From contig VBFY01000060.1 of NCBI GenBank assembly GCA_005889405.1, forward strand, positions 18,393-82,392: a DNA stretch of 64,000 nt. The letters run 5' to 3'. The stretch's first letter is position 1; the number at the start of each line of letters is the position of its first letter. The notes under the pieces are model-generated. The model ran no database searches. It was not told where the DNA came from and saw only the letters and a program-made list of their open reading frames with translations. The position numbers and the translations under genes are program-made. This stretch comes from Chloroflexota bacterium. GTDB lineage: Bacteria; Chloroflexota; Limnocylindria; P2-11E. Below are positions 27,301-37,200 of this stretch, one piece after another.

Positions 27301-30300
27301 GCACGCGGCGGGTGCGGCGAGTGTGACCGTCACGAATCCGGACGCGCAGAGCGGGACGTGCACCGGCTGCTTCACGTACGTCGCGGCACCGACGGTGAGC
27401 TCGGTCACGCCGAGTAGCGGCGCCAGCGCCGGTGGCACAGCGGTGACGCTCGCCGGCACAGGCTTCGTGGCGGGCGCAACGGTGTCCTTCGGTGGATCGG
27501 CGCTCACGGTCTCGACGATCAGCGCCACGAGCGTCACCGGGACGACGACCGGGCACGCGGCTGGAGCGGTGACGGTGACCGTGACGAATCCGGATACGCA
27601 GAGCGGCACCTGCATCGTCTGCTTCACCTATATCGCACCGCCGCCGCCGACGGTCACCTCGGTCACACCGAACACCGGCGCGAGCGCCGGTGGATCCGCG
27701 GTGACCGTGAGCGGCACCGGCTTCCAGAGCGGCGCGACCGTTTCGTTCGGTGGCTCGGCCCTGACGGTCGCGACGATCAGCGCCACGAGCATCACCGGCA
27801 CCACGACCGCGCACGCCGTCGGAGCCGTGACTGTGACCGTGACCAACCCCGAAGCGCAGAGCGGCACCTGCTCGGCCTGCTTCACGTACCTCGGACCCGC
27901 GCCGACGGTGAGTTCGGTCACACCGAATAGCGGCGCGAGCGCCGGTGGCACGGCCGTGACGATCGCCGGTACCGACTTCCAGGCCGGGGCCACCGTCTCG
28001 TTCGGTGGCTCGGCTCTCACGGTGTCGACCATCAGCGCCACGAGCATCACCGGCACCACGACGTCACACGCCGCGGGCGCCGTGAACGTCGTGGTCACCA
28101 ACACCGACACGCAGAGCGGGACCTGCACCGGCTGCTTCACCTACGTCGCACCCGCGAGCGTCACGCTCAGAGCAACCTCGACGGGCACGGGAACGAACAC
28201 GTACGTCGTGCCCAAGCCGGCCGGCCTCAGCGCCAACGACGTCATGGTCGCCTCGCTCAGCGCCAACGGGGCAAACACGATGACCCCACCGAGCGGCTGG
28301 ACGCTCATCGCGCACACCCAGGGCGTGAGCGTGGTCGACCTATGGACGTACTACCGCGTCGCCGGTGCGAGCGAGCCCGCGAGCTATACCTGGACCGCGT
28401 CCGCCAGTGCGACCGGCGTCGCCGGGATCGCCGCATACGTCGGGGTCGACCCCGTCAGTCCGCTCGCCGGTTTCTCGAGCGCGGCCACGAGCGGAGGCTC
28501 GAACCAGGCGGGGGCGCCCGCGATCACCACCTCCGCGCAGCGGGTCGCGCTCCTGCTCCTGACCATCGACGGAGGATTCGCGGGGACGGTCACCTATCCG
28601 ACCGGATTCGCGCAGCGCTGGGCCGTCGTGAACTACGAGCGCGGCTACGAGGCGGACAACCTCGCGATCGGGACCGGGAACGTGCCCGCCGCGACGATCG
28701 CGCTCAGCGGTGTGACGTTCTGGTCCATCCAACAGGTCGCACTCAAGACCGCGGGGCCGGCCCCGGCGCCGAGCGTGACCTCTGTCACGCCGAACAGCGG
28801 ATCGACGAATGGAGGCAGCTCCGTCACTGTCGCCGGCACCGGCTTCCAGTCGGGCGCGACGGTGTCATTCGGCGGCTCGGCGCTCACCGTCTCAACGGTG
28901 ACCTCGACGAGCATCACCGGCACGACGACCGCGCATGCCGCGGGTCCGGTGAGTGTGACCGTCACCAATACCGACGCGCAGAACGGCGCGTGCAGCGCTT
29001 GCTTCACCTACGTGACGCCGGCACCGCCGCCAACGGTCAGCTCCGTCGCGCCCAATAGTGGCCTGGGCACGGGTGGGACCGCCGTGACCATCGCCGGCAC
29101 TGGATTCCAGAGCGGCGCGACGGTCTCATTCGGCGGTTCCGCGCTCACCGTGTCGACGGTCAGCGCGACCAGCATCGCGGGGACGACCACCGCGCACGCG
29201 AGCGGCGTGGTCAACGTGGTGGTCACCAACGCCGACGCGCAGTCCGGCACCTGCACGGGCTGTTTCACGTACGTCGCGGCGCCGCCGCCGACGATCAGCT
29301 CGGTGACACCGAGTAGCGGCACCAGCGCGGGTGGGACGGCGGTGACCATCGCCGGCACCGGATTCCAGACGGGCGCCACCATCACGTTCGGCGGCGCCGC
29401 GCTCACGGCGACGACCGTCAACGCGACGAGCATCACCGGCAACACGAGCGTGCACGCCGCCGGCGCCGTGAGCGTCGTCGTCACGAACCCGGATCTTCAG
29501 AGCGTGACCTGCACGAACTGCTACACGTACACGGCGGCGGCACCGCCAACGGTCAGCTCCGTCACGCCGACCAGCGGCTCGACGTCCGGCGGGACCTCCG
29601 TCACGATCTCCGGCTCCAACTTCCAAACGAGCGCGACGGTCTCGTTCGGCGGCTCGCCGGTCTCCGTGGCCACCCTCACCGCGACGACCATCACCGGCGT
29701 GACGACCGCGCACGCGGCCGGGGCCGTGACCGTGTCAGTGACGAATCCCGATACGCAAACTGGTTCCTGCGCCGGCTGCTTCACGTTCGTCGGCACCGGC
29801 AACGCGATCCAGAGCGAGAACGCGCTCCCTGGGACGGCCGGGTGGAATGACTTCGCGGCGGTCTCCGACCAGCTTGCGCTCTCCGGCTACGGGTCGAAGA
29901 TCAGCGTGTCGCACGGAGATTCGATCGACTTCTTCATCACGACCAAGGACGCCACCGTCAGCATCGACATCTTCCGCACCGGCTACTACGGCGGCGTCGG
30001 GGCCCGGCGGATCGTCCAGCTTGGGAGCTTCCCCGGAAGGGCACAGGCCATACCGGCGCCCGACCCGGTGACCGGAATGATCGCGGCCACGAGCTGGACG
30101 AAGACCACGACGGTGACGATCCCGAGTGGCTGGGTCACGGGCGTCTATCTCGCGAAGCTCACCGGAAGTAGCGGCCACCAGAGCTTCATCTACTTCGTCG
30201 TGCGGAACGATGGCGGTTTCGAGAAGTACGTCTTCCAGACCAGCGTGACGACGTACCAGGCGTACAACCTGTACGGCGGCGTGAGCCTGTACTCGAACTC

Positions 30301-31225
30301 GACGAACAAGTCCGTATATCCGTATGCGGCGGCAACGAAGGTGTCGTTCGACAGGCCCTTCAATCCGCAGGACAGCAACGGCGCGGGCCAGTTCTTCTTC
30401 TACGACTACCCGTGGCTGCGCTGGGCCGAGTCACAGGGTTACGACCTGACCTACATAACGAACGTCGACACCGACACGAACGTGAATCCGCTGACGAACC
30501 ACAAGGCGTTCCTGTCGATCGGCCACGACGAGTACTGGTCCAAGGGCATGCGCGACAACGTGACCGCGGCCGCGAACGCGGGGGTGAACCTCGGCTTCTT
30601 CTCCGGGAATGTCATGTACTGGCAGATCCGCCTCGAGTCGAGCTCGCTCGGCACGCCGAACCGCGTCCAGGTCGGGTACAAGAGCTTCGCGGAGTCATCC
30701 GCGGCGCCGGGTCCCGATCCGTTGTTCTGTCCCACGGCACCGTGTGCTCCGGGCACCGACAACACGCGCGTGACGACGCTCTGGCGGAACTGGCCCGTGA
30801 GCTTACCGGAGCAGCTCCTCGTCGGGGTGATGTCCGAGAGCGTCGCGAATGAGGTCCCATACGTCGTACAGAACTCATCGAGCTGGGTCTACACCGGCAC
30901 CGGGTTGGCGAACGGCAGCAAGATCAATGGGATCGTCGGATACGAATACGACCGCATCTTCGCGACATACGTCGACGAGATCACCGGCGCGACGATCACG
31001 CTGACACCACAGCCAGGGCTCGTCACGCTCTCGAATTCGCCGGTCGGGTCCTCGCATTCCAACTCGACGCTCTACACCGCACCGAGCGGCGCGAGGGTCT
31101 TTGCGGGCGGGACGATCGAATGGAGCTCCGGACTCGACAGCTCGGGGTATGGGTGCACTGGCGGCTGCGTGAGCCCGGCCCTGCAGCAAACGACCAGGAA
31201 CATCCTGGCCAACTTCGGGACTTGA
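21344..31225 (+). CDS. Giant secreted protein: 28 IPT/TIG repeats plus DMFA2-C-like domain
   Basis: The 3293-aa protein starts at GTG 21344 (overlapping the GT2 stop), which gives a clean signal peptide ending at QANA. Order: a ~195-aa beta domain (to about residue 230), 24 IPT/TIG repeats of ~85 aa, a second copy of the ~195-aa domain, and four more IPT repeats. The last ~470 residues resemble the C-terminal domain of N,N-dimethylformamidase beta subunit (IGHDEYWSKGMRDNV). Every IPT repeat ends in CxxC-[FY]-T-[YF], giving 28 CxxC pairs. It is likely a long extracellular stalk or adhesin linked to the exopolysaccharide; enzymatic activity of the last domain is not shown. Confidence 0.88.
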   Translation: MRSRLAWLSVWLVITIQIGSGAMIPSQANAAGTVTLRSTSTFVPTGSTTTFTAARPAGLSANDVMVAALSLNNGGSVATPSGWTAIGRTQKGAVRLWTYYRVAGASEAATYTWTAGSSAAGVLGIAAYVGVDPINPLANFSSATGSNATAAAPAVAVSASSVALLLLTVDGTFTGAVTYPAAFTERWALVDYERGYAADNLVAASGTLPAATITLSTGKTWAIQQVALRVMGPPPTVTSVTPNSGSTAGGSSVTVSGSGFQSGASVSLGGSPLTVATVTATSITGTTTAHVAGAANVTVTNLDTQSATCVSCFTFVPPPPVATSVTPTSGASDGGTSVTIAGTGFQAGATIAFGGSALTVSTISATSITGLTTAHAAGAVNIVVTNPDTQSGTCGSCYTYVTAAPTVSAVTPGSGASAGGTSVTLAGTGFVAGATVSFGGSALTVSTMTATSISGTTTAHAGGAVNVTVTNPDTQSGTCTGCFTYVAPAPTVSSVTPNSGSTAGGTSVTIAGSDFQSGATVSFGGSAMTVSTISATAITGSTTAHAAGAANVVVANPDTQSGTCTGCFTYVAPPPPTVTSVTPNSGASAGGTSVTIAGTDFQAGATVTFGGSALTVSTISATAITGATTAHAAGPVNVIVTDPDAQSGTCSGCFTYLAPAPVVSAVTPNSGASSGGTSVTVSGTDFQAGATVSFGGSALTVSTISATSITGTTTAHAGGAVSVVVTNPDTQSGTCTGCFTYLAAGPTVSSVTPASGSTAGGTSVTVAGTGFVAGATVSFGGSFLTMSTLSPTAITGTSTAHAAGAVNVVVTNPDAQSGTCTGCFTYLAPAPVVSSVTPSSGVTAGGTSVTIAGSDFQSGAIVSFGGSALTVLTISATSITGTTTAHAAGAVNVVVTNPDTQSGTCTGCFTYVAPAPTVSSVTPSSGVTAGGTSVTIAGSDFQSGATVSFGGSALTVSTVSATSITGTTTAHAAGAVSVAVTNPDTQSGSCTGCFTYVAPAPTVASVTPSSGGSAGGTSVSVTGTGFAAGAAVSFGGSALNVSTISATAITGTTTAHAAGAVNVVVTNADTQSGTCTGCFTYLAPAPVVSSVTPTSGPTAGGTSVTVAGTGFVAGATVSFGGSALTVSTISATAITGTTTANAAGAVNVIVTNVDAQSGSCGGCFTYVAPAPTVGGVTPNSGSTAGGTSITITGTGFQPGATASLGGSAVTVSTISATSITGTTTAHAAGAVNIVVTNTDAQSGTCAGCFTYLASAPTVTSVTPSSGAAGGGTSVTVAGSGFQTGATVSFGGSALTVSTVNATSITGVTTAHASGAVSVVVTNPDTQSGTCSGCFTYVAAPTVTSITPSSGAAGGGTSVTVAGTGFAAGATVSFGGSALTVSTISATTITGTTTAHAAGSVSVVVTNPDTQSGTCSSCFTYVAAPTVTGVTPTSGPTAGGTSVTIAGTGFQAGATVSFGGSALTVSTISATSITGATAAHAAGAVNVTVTNVDTQSGTCSGCFTYVAPAPTVTSVTPTSGPTAGGTSVTVAGTGFQTGATVAFGGSALTVSTISATSITGTTTPHAAGSVNVVVTNPDTQIGTCSGCYTYVAPAPTVTSVTPNSGAAAGGTSVTVGGTGFAAGATVSFGGSALTVSTINATTITGTTTAHSAGSVNVVVTNADTQSGTCSGCFTYFAAPTVTSVTPNSGPAGGGTSVTVAGTGFQSGATVSFGGSALTVATINPTAITGTTTTHSAGAVNVVVTNPDTQSGSCSSCFTYVAAPTVTAVAPTSGSAAGGTSVTVSGTGFQAGATVSFGGSALTVATVNATTITGTTTPHAAGAVNVIVTNADTQSGTCSGCFTYVAPAPTVASVTPNSGATAGGTSVTVAGTGFGVGATVSFGGSALTVATIASTSITGTTTAHAAGSVNVVVTNTDTQSGTCTGCFTYLAPAPIVSSLAPTSGPAVGGTSVTITGTNFQSGATASLGGSPVTVSSVTGTSITGTTTAHAAGAASVTVTNPDAQSGTCTGCFTYVAAPTVSSVTPSSGASAGGTAVTLAGTGFVAGATVSFGGSALTVSTISATSVTGTTTGHAAGAVTVTVTNPDTQSGTCIVCFTYIAPPPPTVTSVTPNTGASAGGSAVTVSGTGFQSGATVSFGGSALTVATISATSITGTTTAHAVGAVTVTVTNPEAQSGTCSACFTYLGPAPTVSSVTPNSGASAGGTAVTIAGTDFQAGATVSFGGSALTVSTISATSITGTTTSHAAGAVNVVVTNTDTQSGTCTGCFTYVAPASVTLRATSTGTGTNTYVVPKPAGLSANDVMVASLSANGANTMTPPSGWTLIAHTQGVSVVDLWTYYRVAGASEPASYTWTASASATGVAGIAAYVGVDPVSPLAGFSSAATSGGSNQAGAPAITTSAQRVALLLLTIDGGFAGTVTYPTGFAQRWAVVNYERGYEADNLAIGTGNVPAATIALSGVTFWSIQQVALKTAGPAPAPSVTSVTPNSGSTNGGSSVTVAGTGFQSGATVSFGGSALTVSTVTSTSITGTTTAHAAGPVSVTVTNTDAQNGACSACFTYVTPAPPPTVSSVAPNSGLGTGGTAVTIAGTGFQSGATVSFGGSALTVSTVSATSIAGTTTAHASGVVNVVVTNADAQSGTCTGCFTYVAAPPPTISSVTPSSGTSAGGTAVTIAGTGFQTGATITFGGAALTATTVNATSITGNTSVHAAGAVSVVVTNPDLQSVTCTNCYTYTAAAPPTVSSVTPTSGSTSGGTSVTISGSNFQTSATVSFGGSPVSVATLTATTITGVTTAHAAGAVTVSVTNPDTQTGSCAGCFTFVGTGNAIQSENALPGTAGWNDFAAVSDQLALSGYGSKISVSHGDSIDFFITTKDATVSIDIFRTGYYGGVGARRIVQLGSFPGRAQAIPAPDPVTGMIAATSWTKTTTVTIPSGWVTGVYLAKLTGSSGHQSFIYFVVRNDGGFEKYVFQTSVTTYQAYNLYGGVSLYSNSTNKSVYPYAAATKVSFDRPFNPQDSNGAGQFFFYDYPWLRWAESQGYDLTYITNVDTDTNVNPLTNHKAFLSIGHDEYWSKGMRDNVTAAANAGVNLGFFSGNVMYWQIRLESSSLGTPNRVQVGYKSFAESSAAPGPDPLFCPTAPCAPGTDNTRVTTLWRNWPVSLPEQLLVGVMSESVANEVPYVVQNSSSWVYTGTGLANGSKINGIVGYEYDRIFATYVDEITGATITLTPQPGLVTLSNSPVGSSHSNSTLYTAPSGARVFAGGTIEWSSGLDSSGYGCTGGCVSPALQQTTRNILANFGT
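22041..28151 (+). repeat. Tandem array of 24 IPT-coding units (~255 bp each)
   Basis: Units of about 255 bp repeat head to tail, each coding one IPT domain from TVSSVTPNSG to CFTYVAP. Neighbouring units are highly alike at DNA level, so slippage or recombination could change copy number. Assembly collapse is also a risk here. Confidence 0.9.
28766..29793 (+). repeat. Second tandem block of 4 IPT-coding units
   Basis: Four further ~255-bp units follow a second copy of the N-terminal ~195-aa domain (28155-28760). They are more diverged than the first block, for example CTNCYTY and CSACFTY endings. Confidence 0.85.
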
Positions 31226-31229
31226 CCCC

Positions 31230-34200
31230 ATGACGCGCATGCCGACGCGGCGGAACATGTCCGCCGCCCGCGACCTCGGGCTGGTGGTCGTGCTCGTCGC
31301 GGCCTCGCTCCTGTTCGGCGCTACAGGCAGCAGGCCGGCGGCGGCGGCCACGCAGAACGCGATCCAGATCGAGAACGCGAAGCCCGGGACGTCGAGCTGG
31401 AATGACTTCTCAGCGATCGCGACCCAGGACGCGATCAACGGCTACGGCTCGAAGATCAGCGTCAACCACGGCGACTCGATCGACCTCTACGTGACGACCA
31501 CCGCCGCGAACTTCACGATCGACATCTTCCGCACCGGCTGGTACGGCGGTGTCGGCGCGCGGCTCGTCGCGTCGCTCGGTAGTTTCACGGGCGTTCATCA
31601 GGCCATCCCCGCACCGGATGCGGTGACCGGCATGGTCGCAGCGACGAGCTGGACGAAGACCACGACACTCGCGATCCCGAGCGACTGGGTCACCGGCGTC
31701 TATCTCGCGAAGCTCACGGCATCGAACGGCAACAAGAGCTTCATCCTGTTCGTGGTCCGGAACGACGGCGGCACCGAACCGATCATGTTCCAGACCAGCG
31801 TGACCACCGCCCAGGCGTACAACGTCTGGGGCGGCACCAGCCTGTATACGAACGAAGGGAACAAGGCGGTCTATCCGTACGCCGCCGCAACGAAGGTGTC
31901 CTTCGACCGGCCCTTCGACCCACGCGACGGCGACGGAGCTGGCCAGTACTTCGCCTTCGAGTACCCGTTCGTGCGGTGGGCAGAGTCACAGGGTTACGAC
32001 CTCACCTACATCACGAACATCGACACGCACACGAACGTCAACCCGCTGACGAATCACCGGCTGTTCATGTCGATCGGCCACGATGAGTACTGGTCGAGAG
32101 GGATGCGCGACAACGTGAGCAACGCGATCGCTCACGGCGTCAACGCCGCCTTCTTCTCGGCGAACTCGATGTACTGGCAGATCCGCCTCGAGTCGAACAG
32201 CGCCGGGACGGCCAATCGTGTCGAGGTCGGCTACAAGGACTCCTCGCAGTTCAATACTCCGCCGGGTCCCGACCCGATGTACGGCGTGAACAACGCGATC
32301 GTCACGTCCCGCTGGCGCGATGCGCCGGTGAGCCAGCCGGAGAACGCCGTGATCGGGGTGATGTACCAGGACCAGGTCCAGCGGAACTACGACTACGTGG
32401 TCCAGAACGCGGGCAACTGGATCTACGCCGGCACAGGCTTCGCGGAAGGGACGCACGTTCCCGGCATCGTCGGCTACGAGTACGACAAGGTCTGGAGCAA
32501 CGGCTTCTCACCGCCGGGCCTCACGGTCCTGTCCAACTCGCCGGTGGTCGGCTGCTGCGAGGGCTCGGGAAACTCGTTCTCGAACTCGACGCTGTACACC
32601 GCGGCGAGCGGTGCGCAGGTGTTCGCCTCGGGCACGATCCAGTGGTCGTGGGGCCTCGACGGCTTTACCGCGAATTTCGTGAACGCCGGCATCCAGAAGA
32701 CGACCGCGAACATCCTCGCCGCGTTCAGCGCCGGAACGACGACGGCGCCCGCGGTGTCGCTCGCTCCCACCGGCCTCGTCTTCGGGTCGCAGCTCGTGGG
32801 CACCACGAGCGGCACCCAGTCGGTGACGCTGACGAACAGCGGGAACGCACCGCTCACGATCAGCAGCGTCGCCGTGACCGGCGCGAATGCCGGGGACTAC
32901 ACACAGACCAACACGTGTCCGCTCACGCCGAGCACGGTCGCGGCAGGCGGGACGTGCCAGATCGCCGTGAAGTTCACCCCCGGCGCGACAGGAACGCGAA
33001 CCGCAAGCGTGACGATCGGCGACGACGCCGGCGGCAGTCCGCATGGTGTGACGCTGAGCGGCACCGGAAGCCCGCGTAGCGCGACGGCGATGCCGCTGAT
33101 CAGTCGAGGCGTTCCCGCCTTCGCATCGTCGCAGATCTACCCCGCGAGCAACGCGAACGACGGCGATTACTCCAGCTACTGGAACGGATCGATCCCCTCG
33201 TCGCTCTCGTACGACCTCTCGAGCGTGTCGGTGGCCCAGCGCGGTAAGGTCATCGTCGCCTGGTACAACGACCCGCAGACCTCGTCGTACGACCACGGCA
33301 TCGTCGGAGACCTCGCCTACAACATCCCCCGGGACTACACCATCCAGGCCAACGCGGCCCCTGGCGGTGGGGCCGCGCCAGCATCCTCTTGGGTGACGCT
33401 CGTGACAGTGACGGGCAACGGCTATCACTCCCGTGAGCATCTCGTCGATCTCACCGGCTACAACTGGATACGGATCAGCGTCACCGCGTCCGATGGGTCG
33501 TCGGGGAACACGAACGCGGTACTCAACCTCGACGTCCACGATGCGAGCCTGGGTGTAGGCGACAGCTCGATCTTCTTCGGCGACTCGATCGCGATGGACG
33601 CCCTGCACCACGAGCCGATCAACGGCACCGGCAACTACAGCCAGCTCGTGAGCGCCGCGCGGCCGGGGTTCTACCCGGCCTACGAGGACGGCGGCACCGG
33701 CGGCATCGGTTCCCTCGACGGCGCCACGCACATCGGTGCCTGGCTGAACGCGTTCCCGGGGCGATACGTCGGGATCGCGCTCGGCACCAACGACGCAAAC
33801 GGCTGCGGCGACACGACGGCCTTCTACAACAACTACGTCGCGATGGTCCAGGCCGTCCTCGGCGCGGGCAAGGTCCCGATCGTCCCGACCATCCCGTGGG
33901 CGCGGACGGCGAACATCCAGAACTGCGGCCCGGCATTCAACGCGAAGATCCAAGCGCTCTACACGGCGTTCCCGCAGTTGGACAAGGGACCGGACCTCTG
34001 GGCCTATTACCAGGCGAACCAGGGCCTCATCTCGAGCGATGACCTGCACCCGACCACCGCGGGCTACGCCGCCTACCGGCAGCAGTGGGTGAACAGCATG
34101 CTGGCCACCTACTACGGCGGTGGCGGGCCGGCTCCGGCGGTGACGCTGACCCCCGCGAGCCTCGCGTTCGCTTCGCAGGTGGTCGGCTCGACCAGCACAT

Positions 34201-37200
34201 CGCAGACGTCCACGCTGAAGAACACCGGCACCGCCTCGCTGACCATCACAAGCGTCGGCCTCACTGGCGCGAACCCAGGCGACTTCACGCAAGCGAACGA
34301 CTGTCCCGCAAGCCTCGCGGCGAACGCGACGTGCACGATCACCGTCGCGTTCAGGCCGACGGCGACCGGAAGCCGGAGCGCGAGCGTCGCGATCACCGAC
34401 AACGCCGTCGGCAGTCCGCACAACGTCACCCTGACCGGGACCGGAACGGCCTCGAGCGTGACCCTCACACCGGCGAGCCTCGCGTTCGGTTCGCTGGCGA
34501 TCGGCTCGACCAGCGCACCGCAAACGTCGACACTGCAGAACACCGGCACCGCGCCGCTCACGGTCAGTGGCATCGCCCTCACCGGAACGAACCCCGGCGA
34601 CTTCACGCAAGCGAACGACTGCCCGGCGTCGCTGGCGGTGAGCGCGACCTGCACGATCACGGTCAGCTTCAAGCCGACCGCGACGGGCAGCCGCAGCGCG
34701 AACGTCAGCGTCACCGACAGCGCCCCGGGTAGCCCGCACGCCGTCGCCCTCTCCGGGACCGGAACGACGAGCGGCGGCGCGTCGATCGCGTTCGACAAGA
34801 GCCTCGGCGCGAGGACGGACAACGCGGCCGGAACGACGATGGCGCTCACCACGAACGCCGCGGCGGTCACGGGATCACGCGTGTTCGCGTTCGTCGTTTG
34901 GAACGACGCCGCCCGGACGCTCACGTCGGTCACGGGCGGCGCGCTGACCTGGACGGTCGACGTGCAGAGCCGGGACGACAACAACGACCACGTGGCGATC
35001 GCGTCTGCCGATGCTCCGCTCGGGCTCGCATCGGGCACGGTTCTCACCGCGACCTTCTCGGGCTCGGTCACGCATGGGCTGATCGCGGGCGCCTCCTTCA
35101 CCGGAGTCAGCGCCGGCGCGTTCCTCGACGCGACCGGTAACCGCGTCCAGGGCGCGGTCACGGCCTGGAATGCGACCGTGACGACCACCGTGCCGGGCGA
35201 CCTCGTGCTCGCGTACAGCGTCATCGACGCGAACACGACCAGCACCGCGACCACGCCGAATGTCGAGATCCATGATTTCGGCGACGCGAGCTATTACGGG
35301 TGGTCGACCTCGACGTATCGCCTCGCGGCGAGCGCCGGCGCGACGACGGTGAACGGCACATGGGCGAGCGCCAGCGGCGCGGTCGGCACGGTCACCGTCG
35401 CAGCCGCGTACAAGCCGGCCGGCGGCGGGACGCCCACGCCCGCGGTGACGCTGTCGCCGACGAGTCTCGTCTTCGGCGCGCAGGCCGTGGGGACGACGAG
35501 CGCCTCGCAGTCGGTGACGCTGACGAACTCGGGCACCGGGCCAGTGACGATCACGTCGATCACCGTCGCGGGAACGAACGCCGCCGACTTCGGCAGGACG
35601 ACGACCTGTCCGCTCAGTCCGACCACGCTCGCGGCCGGAGCGAGCTGCACGATCGGCGCGACGTTCGCGCCGGCGGCCGCAGGCGCGCGCGCGGCGAGCA
35701 TCCAGGTCGCGGACAACGCCACGGGTAGCCCGCACACCGTCGCGCTCAGCGGAACGGGCACTGCGCCCGCGGTGACGCTCACGCCAACGAACCTGGTCTT
35801 CGGCTCGCAGCTCGTGGGGACGACCAGTGCGTCGCAGTCGTCGACGCTGCGCAACTCGGGCACGGCATCGCTCACGATCGCGAGCATCACCGTGGTGGGC
35901 GCGAACGCCGGCGAGTTCGGTCAGACGAACGACTGCCCCGTGTCGCTCGCCGCCAATGCGACCTGCACGATCACCGTCACGTTCTCGCCCAGCGCGACCG
36001 GTTCGCGGGCGGCGACGGTGCAGATCTCCGACAACGCGGTCGGCAGCCCGCACGCCCTGACGCTCAGCGGCACCGGTGCGACGCCGGTGCCCGCCGTGAC
36101 GCTGTCCCCGACGAGCCTCGCGTTCGGCTCGCAGCTCGTCGGCACAACGAGCGCGTCTCAGTCGTCGACGCTCAAGAACACGGGCACCGGTCCGATGACG
36201 ATCACCAGCATAGGTCTCACGGGCGCCAATGCGGGCGACTTCGGGCAGTCGAACAGCTGCCCTGGCTCGCTCGCCGCGAACGCGACGTGCACGATCACAG
36301 TGACGTTCTCGCCGACGGTCTCGGGCGGCCGCGCAGCGAGCGTGAGCATCGCCGACGACGCTCCCGGGACTCCCCACACCATCCCACTCAGCGGCAACGG
36401 CACCACACCCGCGCCGGCCGTGATGCTGACGCCGACGAGCCTCACGTTCGCGTCGCAGCTCGTCGGCTCGACGAGCGCATCGCAGTCTTCGATGGTGAAG
36501 AACACCGGCACCGACGTGCTGACGATCACCAGCATCGGCACGACCGGGACCAACGCCGCCGACTTCGGGCAGACGAACGACTGTCCGGCGACGCTGGCCG
36601 TGAACGGAACGTGCACCATATCCGTGACCTTCTCGCCGACGGCGGGTGGAAGCCGGGTCGCCACCGTTTCGATCGTCGACAACGCGGCGAGCAGCCCGGA
36701 CAGCGTCACGCTGGGCGGCACCGGTGTGACGCCGGCGCCGGCCGTGACACTCACGCCCGCGAGCGTCGGCTTCGGATCAGTTCGCGTCGGCACGACGAGC
36801 GCCTCGCAGCTGTCAACGCTGAAGGACACCGGCACCGCGCCGCTGACCATCACGGGCATCACGATGGTCGGCGCGAACGCGGGCGACTTCGCCCAGACGA
36901 ACGATTGCCCCGGGACGCTCGCCGTGAACGCGACGTGCACGATCACGGTGACGTTCTCGCCGACGGCGACCGGCGTTCGCGCCGCGAATGCCCAGATCAC
37001 CGACGATGCCGGCGGCAGCCCGCAGTCCATCGCACTCAGCGGCACCGGCACCGCGCCGGCGGTGACGCTGTCGCCGACGACCGTGAACTTCGGGTCGCAG
37101 CGCGTCGGCACGACGAGCGCCGCTCAGACCGTGAACGTCATGAATACGGGTACCGCAGCCCTGTCGATCGCAAGCATCGGTCTCGCCGGAACGAACGCCG

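Noticed and set aside
22041-29793. CRISPR array
   Set aside because: Units are ~255 bp, in frame and code IPT domains; there are no short repeats with unique spacers and no cas genes.
32508-34739. Minus-strand open frame of 743 codons
   Set aside because: Antisense shadow of the anchor-D/SGNH protein; very Arg-rich and without start signals.
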